From positions 4,993,501 through 5,057,500 of the forward strand of contig CP070233.1 of NCBI GenBank assembly GCA_017355425.1: a stretch of DNA of 64,000 nucleotides, read 5' to 3'. The stretch comes from Dolichospermum sp. DET69. Its GTDB lineage: Bacteria > Cyanobacteriota > Cyanobacteriia > Cyanobacteriales > Nostocaceae. The position numbers were made by a program, and so were the translations under genes. The notes beneath the pieces were generated by a model. That model saw only the letters and a program-made list of their open reading frames with translations, made no database searches and had not been told where the DNA came from. Numbering within the stretch: the stretch's first letter is position 1; each line of letters opens with the position of its first letter. Positions 34,147 to 43,138 of this stretch are shown here, piece by piece.

Positions 34147-35961
34147 TTATCTTGCTGTTAATAATGCTTTAGTTGCGGATTCTCCCAAAACTTTGACTTG
34201 ACGATTTAATTGGAAGTTTAACAAGGCTACAACAGTCAACTCGGCTAAAAGTGCCATAAAAATTGTTGTCGTCTGAGTGTACTCTATAGCTGCCCAAGGA
34301 CAGGTAGAGAATAACCACAAAATGGGATGTTGTGAGGGACTAACACCCAAGACTGAGAGAATAATTGATGGTAAAAACATAGCTACACCAATAATTCCCA
34401 CTGTCCACACATAACGCTTGGGGTTTTTCATGAGTAGCATCAGTTGGGCAATTGTAGCATACATCAGCATCAAACTCAAAGCTAAAACCATCGCTAATAT
34501 GACTTTATGCTTATCAACACTACCATTATAAAAATTAGTAGGTGAGAACAAAATCCAGATTATTATCGGGGTAGTAGCAATTAATAGATTAATGACGATA
34601 GCAATAATTGCTGGGCTTTTTTCACCAAATACTAAATCTTGGAATACAGATTTATCTCGATGATTTTGGTGTCTATATCTTGCCCAATCTTGGATAATTT
34701 GACGATGAGGTGAAAGGACAATTGTTAAGGTCAAAACTAAGGCAAAATTAAGTAAAGCGATCAGGAATATTATCCCTAAATCACTTTTTTCATTAACTGC
34801 ACCTACAGTTAATCCCCAAAACATCACCTGACTAAAAGCTAGAAATAAATAACTTTGTCCTTTACTCAATATTGTACTATCTGCATTCCGAAAGCAGCGT
34901 TTCATTGCTTGCCAAATGCCGTAGGAACAAATGCCGTAATTAAATAAATGAAAGCTAACTAAGGTAATGAAATTTTCACCTATTGGTAAATAGAAGAATT
35001 GTAGTTGCTGTATTGATGAATCTCTATATGAACGGAACAGATTAGGGAATAGATAATTGGTAATATCCCAAGGGCTGAAGAATCTTATCCAAGTTAGAGG
35101 ATTATTGAAGTGTCCATAAGACGATACCATCGTCATTGTCATAAACAAAAATATGAGTACAGCACCACTTCCCAACCAAGGTTGAAAGTTGCTAAACCAA
35201 CGACTAACTAAACCAAAGATTAGGGCTGCACTGTAGAAGAAAACACAACTAGCTGCAATCACAGCATAATAACTAAAAATGTAACTTAAAGCGATTTTAG
35301 CAGAATGTCCAGCCCATAAATGTAAAGGAATTGCTGTGAGAACAAAGAGATAAATTAGACTGGGGACTCCAAGAATTTTTCCAGTTAAGATGCTTGTTTC
35401 CGACTGAGGACTAAGCCGAATAAAGTTCAATGTTCCTCGTTGTTCTTCTTTGGCTAAATCACTGATTAATAAATAAGTTCCCCCAACTAAAAGTGTAAAA
35501 ATGAAAATTACACTTAATGTTAAAAATGTATATTCCCAATGATCTCTCCACCATAATTGCCAGTCTATTTTATCTAAAGGACAAATATTTTTAGATAAAT
35601 AATTTTGTAAGTTAGATAAATCTGTTTTAACTTGCTGAAGTTGGGCTTCCAAATTAGGGATTATGGTACTATCTGATAGTTGAATTTGTTGATAATTAGT
35701 TATTTTCTGGCTAAGTAAGCTTTGTTGTTTATAGAGTTCTTGTTCTTGGTTTGCGTATACTTTTCCTAAAGTACAGTAAGTTGCTCTGAGATAGTAGTTT
35801 TCATCGGGAAATTCTTTTAATTGAAACAGAAAAACTATGAGTTGTAATAGTAAAGAAGAACCCATAGCTATAATGATATTAAAAGGCTTGAATCTGCCTT
35901 TTAACTCTCGAAATAGTTGGGGATTTAATTCTCCCACTCTATCTATAAAATTCATGAGCAT
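34147..35961 (-). CDS. ABC transporter permease protein
   Basis: 604 residues. One helix near 30-50 is followed by a periplasmic loop with a coiled coil (about 60-150, YANQEQELYKQQSLLSQKIT), then membrane helices at about 165-190, 215-240, 250-290 and several to the C-terminus: an ABC-2-like export permease. KEEQRGTLNFIRLSPQSETS is the typical cytoplasmic coupling segment that contacts the ATPase. It is encoded 43 bases downstream of its ATPase. Substrate unknown. Confidence 0.85.
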   Translation of the reverse strand: MLMNFIDRVGELNPQLFRELKGRFKPFNIIIAMGSSLLLQLIVFLFQLKEFPDENYYLRATYCTLGKVYANQEQELYKQQSLLSQKITNYQQIQLSDSTIIPNLEAQLQQVKTDLSNLQNYLSKNICPLDKIDWQLWWRDHWEYTFLTLSVIFIFTLLVGGTYLLISDLAKEEQRGTLNFIRLSPQSETSILTGKILGVPSLIYLFVLTAIPLHLWAGHSAKIALSYIFSYYAVIAASCVFFYSAALIFGLVSRWFSNFQPWLGSGAVLIFLFMTMTMVSSYGHFNNPLTWIRFFSPWDITNYLFPNLFRSYRDSSIQQLQFFYLPIGENFITLVSFHLFNYGICSYGIWQAMKRCFRNADSTILSKGQSYLFLAFSQVMFWGLTVGAVNEKSDLGIIFLIALLNFALVLTLTIVLSPHRQIIQDWARYRHQNHRDKSVFQDLVFGEKSPAIIAIVINLLIATTPIIIWILFSPTNFYNGSVDKHKVILAMVLALSLMLMYATIAQLMLLMKNPKRYVWTVGIIGVAMFLPSIILSVLGVSPSQHPILWLFSTCPWAAIEYTQTTTIFMALLAELTVVALLNFQLNRQVKVLGESATKALLTAR

Positions 35962-36003
35962 GATTAATCACTCCAAAATTTTTAATTCTTAATTTTTAGC
36001 TGT

Positions 36004-36954
36004 TTACGATGCTTGTTTATGACCTAATTTGAGGAAAATAGTTTCTAAGTCTTCTTGGGTACAATGAAACTCTGTTAAAGGAATTCCTGCACTCACAAGC
36101 GATCGCAATAAATCAGCAGAATCTTCTGGTTTACCGGAAAAATTCACTCGCACATTATTTGTACTCGGTATTACCTCCCATTCTTCCACTAAAGGATTAT
36201 TTTTGAGTTCACCCACTAATATATCTATATTGCCCAAAGTCGAGATTAAAATCTGCTGTCGGGAAAGACGTTGATAAAGATGTTTGAGTGAAGAACTTTC
36301 TACTAAAAAACCTAGTTCCATAATTCCCACGGAGGTACACAACTCCGCTAAATCGCTGAGAACATGAGAAGAAATTAAAATTGTCATTCCCGCTTCTTGC
36401 AAAGCTTTAATAATTTCCCGAAACTGCATCCGCGCAATGGGATCAAGTCCAGAAACAGGTTCATCTAAAAGTAGTAAAATTGGTTCATGAATAATGGTGC
36501 GGGCTAAACTTAAACGCTGTTTCATCCCCCGTGAGAGGGTAGAAATCATGCTATGGCGTTTATTACCCAGTTGAATGAGTTCTAAAACTTCGTGTAAGCG
36601 TTGAGTCCGGTGCTTTCCTTGCAAGCGATACAACCGCGCAAAATAATCGAGATAATCCCAAACTGTCAAATCTTCATATAGTGGGTAGTCATCGGGTAAA
36701 TAACCAAGACGACGTTTAAGTTTGAGGTTGCTTTGATCTCGCTGGAGGCGATCTCCGTTAATATAAATCTCACCTGTAGTCGGTTCTTCCGCAGTTGCTA
36801 ACATCCGAATTAGGGTGGTTTTACCTGCACCATTCGGACCAATTAATCCGTAAACTTCACCGGTTTGGATTTCTAAGTCAACATCATTAACAGCAACGTG
36901 TCTTTCAAATTGCTTAGTTAGTCCAGTGGTGCGAATCGCTATTTCTTTTACCAT
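36004..36954 (-). CDS. ABC transporter ATP-binding protein
   Basis: 316 residues from MVKEIAIRTTGLTKQFERHV; an ATG nine codons earlier (36981) is less likely. Walker A GPNGAGKTTLI, Q-loop LGYLPDDYPLYEDL, signature LSRGMKQRLSLAR, Walker B LLLLDEPVSGLDP and H-loop ISSHVLSDL are all intact. The CcmA/NatA-like C-terminal domain is for gating or dimerisation. It pairs with the downstream permease as an exporter. Confidence 0.94.
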   Translation of the reverse strand: MVKEIAIRTTGLTKQFERHVAVNDVDLEIQTGEVYGLIGPNGAGKTTLIRMLATAEEPTTGEIYINGDRLQRDQSNLKLKRRLGYLPDDYPLYEDLTVWDYLDYFARLYRLQGKHRTQRLHEVLELIQLGNKRHSMISTLSRGMKQRLSLARTIIHEPILLLLDEPVSGLDPIARMQFREIIKALQEAGMTILISSHVLSDLAELCTSVGIMELGFLVESSSLKHLYQRLSRQQILISTLGNIDILVGELKNNPLVEEWEVIPSTNNVRVNFSGKPEDSADLLRSLVSAGIPLTEFHCTQEDLETIFLKLGHKQAS

Positions 36955-37164
36955 CGCGGCTGGGGTGCGGCTTGTGTGCAATAGTTAACTTAACTCGGTT
37001 ATACAGTAGAATTTACCTTTGTTTCGGAAATGGAAACAAAAGAATTAAAAATTAAGAATTAAAAATTAAAAAAAATATTTGTCCCTTACCTGTGGCTTAA
37101 CTCAAACCTCCACAAATCAGTTAAATTAGGAGTATGCTTCAATTAAGCAACCATAGAGACGAAT

Positions 37165-37686
37165 ATGCCAAGAACACAGAAAAACGATAACTTTGTTGAC
37201 AAATCTTTTACCGTGATGGCAGATATCATCCTCAAGATATTGCCAACTAACAAAAAAGCTAAGGAAGCATTTGTTTATTACCGAGATGGGATGTCCGCAC
37301 AGGCAGAAGGTGAATATGCTGAAGCACTAGACTACTATGCAGAAGCCTTAGAAATGGAAGAAGACTCCAATGATCGGAGTTATATTCTCTATAATATGGG
37401 CTTAATTTATGCCAGTAACGGCGATCATAATAAGGCTTTAGAGTATTATCATCAGTCTATTGAGTTAAATCCACAATTACCCCAGGCATTGAATAACATT
37501 GCCGTGATTTATCATTTTCAAGGTGAAAGGGCTAAGGAAGCCGGAGATAATGACGGTGGTGAAGCATTGCTTGATCAAGCTTCGGATTATTGGATTAGAG
37601 CAATTCGCATGGCTCCCAATAATTATATTGAAGCTCAAAACTGGATAAAAACCACTGGGCGATCGCAAGTTGACATATTCTTTTAA
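37165..37686 (+). CDS. ycf3: Photosystem I assembly protein Ycf3
   Basis: 173 residues with three tetratricopeptide repeats: [40 protein letters not shown], and [20 protein letters not shown]. The N-terminus [20 protein letters not shown] and C-terminus [20 protein letters not shown] are the conserved Ycf3 ends. It is a thylakoid-associated scaffold that recruits PSI subunits. Single gene, with a HIP1 site near its end. Confidence 0.96.
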   Translation: MPRTQKNDNFVDKSFTVMADIILKILPTNKKAKEAFVYYRDGMSAQAEGEYAEALDYYAEALEMEEDSNDRSYILYNMGLIYASNGDHNKALEYYHQSIELNPQLPQALNNIAVIYHFQGERAKEAGDNDGGEALLDQASDYWIRAIRMAPNNYIEAQNWIKTTGRSQVDIFF

Positions 37687-37912
37687 ATTAGTCATTAGTT
37701 ATTAGTCATTAGTTATTAGTCATTTGGTAGGAATAAATGTAGAGACGTTCCATGGGTAGGGATTCTCTGCTCTACAAAGGTTTCAAATCACGCATATTTA
37801 ATTTCTGCCAGATGTCTATTAGTAAAGGAAAACCAACTGACAACTGACAACTGACAACTGACAACTGACAACTGACAACTGACAACTAACAACTGACAAC
37901 TGACAACTGACA
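37687..37912. repeat. Short tandem repeats and inverted dispersed repeat before gatC
   Basis: (TTAGTCATTAGTTA)n lies at 37687-37722. The dispersed repeat shared with 29750-29832 lies inverted at 37735-37817. (CAACTGA)n, about eleven copies, lies at 37832-37912 and stops four bases before the gatC ATG. Confidence 0.9.
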
Positions 37913-37916
37913 AATT

Positions 37917-38207
37917 ATGATTGATAGTGAACAAGTTCGTAAAGTTGCTAATCTTGCTCGTTTAGAATTGACAGCAGATGAAGAAGCACAATTTACTACT
38001 CAACTGGGTAGTATTCTGGATTATATAGAACAACTAAATCAACTGGATGTCACCAATGTAGCACCGACAACCAGAGCTATTGATGTTAGTAATGTCACCA
38101 GAGAAGATATTCTTCAACCATATCCTGACAGAGAAGCGATTCTCAACAGTGCGCCTCAGCAGGAAGGTGATTTTTTCCGAGTTCCCAAAATTCTTAATGC
38201 TGATTAG
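37917..38207 (+). CDS. gatC: Aspartyl/glutamyl-tRNA amidotransferase subunit C
   Basis: 96 residues: QVRKVANLARLELTADEEAQ, QLGSILDYIEQLNQLDV, VAPTTRAIDVSNVTREDILQ and a C-terminal GDFFRVPKIL. It is the small subunit that wraps around GatA/GatB and stabilises the complex. The upstream region is a heptamer array, so promoter and ribosome binding site are repeat-derived or lie beyond 37690. Confidence 0.95.
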   Translation: MIDSEQVRKVANLARLELTADEEAQFTTQLGSILDYIEQLNQLDVTNVAPTTRAIDVSNVTREDILQPYPDREAILNSAPQQEGDFFRVPKILNAD

Positions 38208-38515
38208 GTAGAAACTGACTGAATATATAGGGAGATAGAGAAAAATTTTTTCTTTCTCCTCAACTTCGACTGCAATATGAATACAAAAGAGTAGAGACGC
38301 TCCGAGGAACGTCTCTACATCCCCGTAGGGACAGGGGATTAGGGGATTAGGTTTTTGGGTATGAGTTTAATATAGCAGATGATTTTTTATTTGCCAAGTA
38401 GTTGAGAATTATTTGCCGTATATTAGTGTCAAAAATAAGCAGTATTTTTGGAAGCCGATGACAATAATAACTTAATGATCTAGGACTTACGCAACAAATA
38501 TTTCAGTTACATAAA
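38208..38515. other. Intergenic region with hairpin
   Basis: A hairpin GTAGAGACG-ctccgaggaa-CGTCTCTAC lies at 38292-38319, related to the CGTCTCTAC part of the 29750/37735 repeat, followed by GGGATTAGGGGATTAGG. Nothing else is recognisable. Confidence 0.55.
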
Positions 38516-39007
38516 ATGAAAAAGTCAAATATTACAGTTAGAAAAGCCACCATAAATGATCATCAAGGCGTGATTAAATACGCGCTCAAACTTGTTCATC
38601 AACACCATAATTTTAATCCTTTAAGGTTTGTTGAATTTGAAAATCATGAAAAACAAATTTTTGATTTTTTTGCCGAAGAGATTGTCAATCCCAAAGCAGT
38701 TATCTTAGTTGTAGAAGTAGAAAATGAAATTGTTGGTTACTCATTTACACGATTAGAAGAAAGCAGTTTAGTTGATATGGCACCAGCTTCAGTATGGCTT
38801 CATGACATTTATATTGATGAATCGGTGCGGGGATTGGGAGCAGGAAAATTGCTATTAAATGCTTCAATATATGCGGCAAAACAGTTAGGTTCACAAATAT
38901 TGATCCTTGAAGTTGCAGCTCAAAACGAATTTGCTAAAAAGCTATTTGAAGCCAATGGATTTAAGGTTGCAAGTTACAAGATGATCATGAACTTAAATGA
39001 AGGCTGA
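38516..39007 (+). CDS. GNAT-family N-acetyltransferase
   Basis: 163 residues. ITVRKATINDHQGVIKYALK is the first strand and helix; WLHDIYIDESVRGLGAGKLL contains the acetyl-CoA pyrophosphate loop (R-G-L-G-A-G), and QILILEVAAQNEFAKKLFEA then NGFKVASYKM the C-terminal strands. Substrate unknown; small molecules, aminoglycosides or protein N-termini are possible. It lies 110 bases upstream of the DGQHR-like gene in the same orientation. Confidence 0.88.
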   Translation: MKKSNITVRKATINDHQGVIKYALKLVHQHHNFNPLRFVEFENHEKQIFDFFAEEIVNPKAVILVVEVENEIVGYSFTRLEESSLVDMAPASVWLHDIYIDESVRGLGAGKLLLNASIYAAKQLGSQILILEVAAQNEFAKKLFEANGFKVASYKMIMNLNEG

Positions 39008-39116
39008 AAAAATGGTAAATATTTTATGAGAGCATTAGGAATAAACGTCACCATAACAAGTGATGATAAGTTGTTAGTCAATAAACTGGTAAGATATAAT
39101 TTGAGTACCACAAAAT

Positions 39117-40220
39117 ATGGATTTATCTATGAAATTCAAAATAATTGATATTCAAGAAGATACAAATCTTAATTGCTACTCTGTTCTTACAGTAGTTAGC
39201 ATTCCTGATTTTATAGAATTTGTTAAACCTATTCATGAAGAAAAAGGCAATCTTGATGAGCAGAGAGAAGTTTTGCAAAGCAGGTCTGCTAAAATTATTC
39301 GTAATCAAATGGTCGAAGATTTGCGAAAAGGGGGAATACTACCTCCTATTGTATTAGGAATTATTTGTGACACCGAAATAATAAATGAAGATAATTTTTT
39401 TAGGTTGATTCAAAATCAAGAAAAGATTAGCATTTTAGATGGTATGCAAAGAATACAAGCCTTAGAAGATACTATGTATCTTTATCATAATATTCGTGTT
39501 GAATTTTGGTTTACTCAAGATGAATCAGCTTTATTATATAGAATGCTAATACTTAATTCTGGTCAAATTCCTTGGGGACTTGATAAACAATTAGAGGTAG
39601 TTTTTAAACCAATTCTCAAAAAATGGAGATATAATATTCCTCATTTAGATTATTTGATTGACAGAAATTTATATAAACAGTCTGAAATTGTGGAACTATT
39701 TTTAGCATTTACTTCGAGAAAACTTAGAATTGATAAAAAGCAACAATTAGCAGAATATCATGCTGCTTTAGACATCATGAGTTTAATTAGAGAAAAATCA
39801 GGACGCACAATTTATAAATTTGAAGAAGTTTTTACAATCATGATTGAAATTGATCAGCTACTTTCAGGAATTGAAAATCGCTATGTTTTCACTAATAAAA
39901 AGGTAAATGTAAGAGTTAGTTTTATGGTAGCTTGTGCAGAAAAAATATTTGGTTTATTAGGAAGTAATATGGAAAAAGAACATGAAAAAGTAGAACATAA
40001 TTTTCAAGATTTAATTATTAAATTAAATCAATTACGAAATAAGATTAAATCTCAAAATCGTCAGGAAAATCTTAACTTTTTAGCCTTGGATATTTTGATA
40101 GAGAAAATACGTTTCTTACCTAAAGATAAATACGGACAAGCTTTTTTGGATGGATTTAAAGTGATTTTTTCTGAACCTGAAATCAACTCTTTTGCTGTTT
40201 GCTGGAATAAAATGTACTAA
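39117..40220 (+). CDS. DGQHR-like (DndB/ParB-fold-like) protein
   Basis: 367 residues. The region RSAKIIRNQMVEDLRKGGIL then PPIVLGI and KISILDGMQRIQALE (residues 56-117) has the layout of DGQHR-domain proteins, with DGMQR replacing D-G-Q-H-R at 108-112. The C-terminal half is helical and AT-rich, without a match. DGQHR/DndB proteins regulate or accompany DNA-modification defence systems. The next gene begins 4 bases after the stop, so the two are co-translated. The domain call is by motif only. Confidence 0.6.
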   Translation: MDLSMKFKIIDIQEDTNLNCYSVLTVVSIPDFIEFVKPIHEEKGNLDEQREVLQSRSAKIIRNQMVEDLRKGGILPPIVLGIICDTEIINEDNFFRLIQNQEKISILDGMQRIQALEDTMYLYHNIRVEFWFTQDESALLYRMLILNSGQIPWGLDKQLEVVFKPILKKWRYNIPHLDYLIDRNLYKQSEIVELFLAFTSRKLRIDKKQQLAEYHAALDIMSLIREKSGRTIYKFEEVFTIMIEIDQLLSGIENRYVFTNKKVNVRVSFMVACAEKIFGLLGSNMEKEHEKVEHNFQDLIIKLNQLRNKIKSQNRQENLNFLALDILIEKIRFLPKDKYGQAFLDGFKVIFSEPEINSFAVCWNKMY

Positions 40221-40224
40221 AACT

Positions 40225-41268
40225 ATGAACAGAAATATTATAAAATCAATCAAAAGAGTCGTAGAAAAAATTAAAGCTGTCATTAATACAGAAGAAAATT
40301 ACAGCATTTATGGTGATGATACTTCTGAAGATTGGTTAACACATCTAAAAATTGACAATAAAATACGTTTATTTCCTGATTTTTATAGCACTTGGTTGAC
40401 TTATGAAAAATCTCATTATTTGGTATTAGTCAATCGTGGATTTTCATCTCAATTTCCCAGTTTTTTGCAAGAAGAAACTCTTAATTCAGGCACTTGGGTA
40501 GTCATTATTGATGAATTAGACTTATTTATTAAAAAAGATGCAGATATATCAATATTAGAAGAAATTTTAGACAACGAATGGAAAACTGAGAAAACTAAAA
40601 ATGGAGAAGAATTTAAATCAGTCAAGATTGACGAAGAAATTAATGGATATACGCTAAAAGATTTCTTCCCAAATATTTATTTGTATAAAATAATTGACAG
40701 ATTTACTCAAAAAGAAGAACTAAATCAAATTACAGGTATTGCGTTAACCGAAAGCAATAGTTATTGTTTGCTACCATATAGTGCAGAGGTGTTGCAAGAG
40801 TTTAAAAATACCTTTGAAAATGGGAATAAATATATTCCTTTTGAAAATATTTTAGCGAGTTATGTAGCTTCTGATTTTAAATTCGCTTATTTAGATTTGT
40901 ACAGGTGCATAGAAGGATTACAGCCACTTTATTTTTTAAAAGCTTTTTATGATAAATTGGAATTGAAAGACAAATCTGTCCAAGATTTCTATAGTAATTT
41001 TTATGAAACTACAAGATTAGAACCTAAATTAGAGGATTCCTTAAATAAACTACTCGGGTCAATAAGTATAAATTATCAATATGCCGATAAGCAAAATTAT
41101 AGTGCTAGTTATTATTTGTATAAGCTAAGAAATGAAATTGTTCATTTGCGTCCAAAGCAAATCAATGATTTAATACCCAAATCTATTAATGACTGGAATT
41201 TTTTGATATTAGATATGCTAACAATAGTTCAAGAACTTTATAAAAGTAATCAAGACTTATTAACTTGA
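40225..41268 (+). CDS. Unknown protein with C-terminal HEPN-like RNxxxH motif
   Basis: 347 residues from the ATG at 40225; an earlier in-frame TTG would overlap the upstream gene. The N-terminal two-thirds is mixed alpha/beta (HYLVLVNRGFSSQFPSFLQE, TWVVIIDELDLFIKKDADIS). The C-terminal helices include SYYLYKLRNEIVHLRPKQ, where R302-N-x3-H307 fits the catalytic Rx4-6H motif of HEPN RNases or Apea-like HEPN proteins. It is paired tightly with the DGQHR-like gene. Toxin or effector role is inference. Confidence 0.6.
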   Translation: MNRNIIKSIKRVVEKIKAVINTEENYSIYGDDTSEDWLTHLKIDNKIRLFPDFYSTWLTYEKSHYLVLVNRGFSSQFPSFLQEETLNSGTWVVIIDELDLFIKKDADISILEEILDNEWKTEKTKNGEEFKSVKIDEEINGYTLKDFFPNIYLYKIIDRFTQKEELNQITGIALTESNSYCLLPYSAEVLQEFKNTFENGNKYIPFENILASYVASDFKFAYLDLYRCIEGLQPLYFLKAFYDKLELKDKSVQDFYSNFYETTRLEPKLEDSLNKLLGSISINYQYADKQNYSASYYLYKLRNEIVHLRPKQINDLIPKSINDWNFLILDMLTIVQELYKSNQDLLT

Positions 41269-41289
41269 TTAGGAAATCGGTATTTTACT

Positions 41290-41730
41290 TTATTCTTGCT
41301 CCCCTAAATAATCAGGATCAAGAATTTGAGAAATATTATAGGGATTTTCAGCAAGAAAAGTTGTATCAGGTAAATTAGTTTCCTGAACTGCTAAATCTAC
41401 ACCATCTTGGTAAGCAGAAATCATTGCTTCCGATAGATAGGACTTTAGACTAGGGTTTTCTTCTAGAAGTTCTTTAATGCGACGACGTTGTTCTCTAATT
41501 GTAGCTTTCCAACTATTACTACGTTTATCGCTTTGATATTCCCACTTTAGTAAATGTCCAATTAAAATCCCTAATCGGTTTCTTAATTCTTGCTTTTCTC
41601 GTTTACCCAAAGATTCAATTTCCTCTATTAAATTTAAAATATCAAGTTGATTTAGTTGTCCTTGCTTTAATAGTTTTGCTTGTTCCAATGTCCAAGCATA
41701 AAAATCAGTTTCATACAGTTGTGATGTCAT
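41290..41730 (-). CDS. DUF29 domain protein
   Basis: 146 residues from MTSQLYETDFYAWTLEQAKL; the ATG at 41730 has GGAG about 8 bases upstream. DUF29 landmarks: DILNLIEEIESLGKREKQEL, HLLKWEYQSDKRSNSWKATI, EENPSLKSYLSEAM, and a C-terminal ENPYNISQILDPDYLGE. It is convergent with the HEPN-like gene, 21 bases apart. Paralogue of 2393-2824; function unknown. Confidence 0.87.
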   Translation of the reverse strand: MTSQLYETDFYAWTLEQAKLLKQGQLNQLDILNLIEEIESLGKREKQELRNRLGILIGHLLKWEYQSDKRSNSWKATIREQRRRIKELLEENPSLKSYLSEAMISAYQDGVDLAVQETNLPDTTFLAENPYNISQILDPDYLGEQE

Positions 41731-41815
41731 ATTTTCTATCTCCAATTGTACAAATGATTAATTTCACAATTATTTTATCCTGATTCACATATTTTTACTA
41801 TCAAAATCAGGATTT

Positions 41816-41964
41816 AGAGAACTCCACAAAAAAGATGAACTGCTTGCAGCAGCGCCTCGCTATCCAATTTTGTGGGATGGGCATCTGGTCCCTCCCTGTA
41901 TTATTAGGGGACTTTTCGGCCCGCACCACAAGAAATTTTGGATATTTCTTTAATTGGAAGTCTC
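41816..41964. repeat. Dispersed repeat, copy 3
   Basis: AGAGAACTCCACAAAAAAGA, GAACTGCTTGCAGCAGCGC, GGGATGGGCATCTG, TATTATTAGGGGAC, CCACAAGAAATTTTGG and TTGGAAGTCTC occur in the same order as the copy at 5414-5562. It lies between DUF29 and hpnH; no gene occurs between 41765 and 42052. Confidence 0.8.
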
Positions 41965-42052
41965 TTACTAGATTTGAGGATTAACAACATTGAGTATAAA
42001 TAATTCCTTAATCCTGTACATCCTTAAATCCTGGATATCCTGATTCAGACAA

Positions 42053-43069
42053 TTACCTACCAAACACAGTAGTTAGAGAACGAGCAATATTTTTCGGTTG
42101 CATTGCATCCATTGCTGCTGTCGGTTCATAACCACAATGCACCATACAATCAGCACATTTAGGATTACCACTAGCGCCGCCATATTTACTCCAATCAGTC
42201 TTATCCAACAACTCCTGAAAGGTTGTATAGTAACCCTCATTCAACAGATAACAAGGTTTTTGCCAACCGAGAACACTGTAACTAGGACTACCCCAAGGAG
42301 TACATTCATAGTCTTTCTCACCAATGAGAAAATCTAAGAACAAAGGGTTGTGATTAAAGTTCCAGTTTTTCTTTCCAGAGGTGTAAGGTGAGAGAATTTC
42401 CCGGAATAAAGCGCGGGTTTGTTCTTTTTGCAGGAAATGATCTTGATCTGGGGCCCATTCATAACTGTAACCAGGAGAAATCATCATCCCGTCAGTACCC
42501 AATGTTTCCAGAAAGTCGAAAAACCCCTGCATTTCTTGGATATCACAACCTTCAAAAATAGTCGTGTTAGTAGCAACACGAAAACCCTTGGCTTTAGCAG
42601 CACGAATAGCTTGGATAGCAGTATCAAATACGCCTTTTCTGTCTACACATTTATCATGCCATTCCCGCATTCCATCCAAATGAACGCTAAAAGTTAGATA
42701 GGGAGAAGGTTTAAACTTATCGAGACTTTTTTCTAGTAATAAACCATTAGTACACAAGTAAATATATTTCTTGCGTTTAATTAAACCTTCAACAATTTCA
42801 CCTATCTGTGGATGTAATAGGGGTTCTCCACCGGGAATAGACACAACTGGTGCGCCACATTCTTCTACCGCCGCAAAACACTGTTCTGGCGTGAGATTTT
42901 GCTTGAGGATCTCTACGGGATGCTGGATTTTTCCACAACCTGTACAAGCTAAGTTGCATCGGAATAGGGGTTCTAACATTAAGACGAGGGGAAAGCGTTT
43001 CCGTCCTAATAGACGTTGTGTAACTAAATACTTGCCGATATCTATTGCTTGTTGTAAATTAATTGCCAT
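42053..43069 (-). CDS. hpnH: Adenosyl-hopene transferase (radical SAM)
   Basis: 338 residues. The radical SAM cluster C-x3-C-x2-C is in [12 protein letters not shown], followed by [14 protein letters not shown]. HpnH landmarks: [40 protein letters not shown], a C-terminal Cys set ([20 protein letters not shown]). It joins a 5'-deoxyadenosyl group to diploptene, the first step of the bacteriohopanetetrol side chain. hpnA lies just upstream on the same strand. Confidence 0.95.
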   Translation of the reverse strand: MAINLQQAIDIGKYLVTQRLLGRKRFPLVLMLEPLFRCNLACTGCGKIQHPVEILKQNLTPEQCFAAVEECGAPVVSIPGGEPLLHPQIGEIVEGLIKRKKYIYLCTNGLLLEKSLDKFKPSPYLTFSVHLDGMREWHDKCVDRKGVFDTAIQAIRAAKAKGFRVATNTTIFEGCDIQEMQGFFDFLETLGTDGMMISPGYSYEWAPDQDHFLQKEQTRALFREILSPYTSGKKNWNFNHNPLFLDFLIGEKDYECTPWGSPSYSVLGWQKPCYLLNEGYYTTFQELLDKTDWSKYGGASGNPKCADCMVHCGYEPTAAMDAMQPKNIARSLTTVFGR

Positions 43070-43104
43070 TTAACTAAAAACTCCTCTGTTAATAACACCA
43101 CATT

Positions 43105-43138
43105 GTTAGTAGTAAGCACTTAAGTGCTTACTACTAAC
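43105..43138. repeat. 34-bp perfect palindrome between hpnH and hpnA
   Basis: GTTAGTAGTAAGCACTT is followed directly by its exact inverse. It abuts the hpnA stop codon and sits 35 bases before hpnH. It could attenuate read-through or act as an RNA-processing hairpin. Confidence 0.9.

Noticed and set aside
42098-43073. Several plus-strand frames opposite hpnH
   Set aside because: Shadows of hpnH with no recognisable features or ribosome binding sites.
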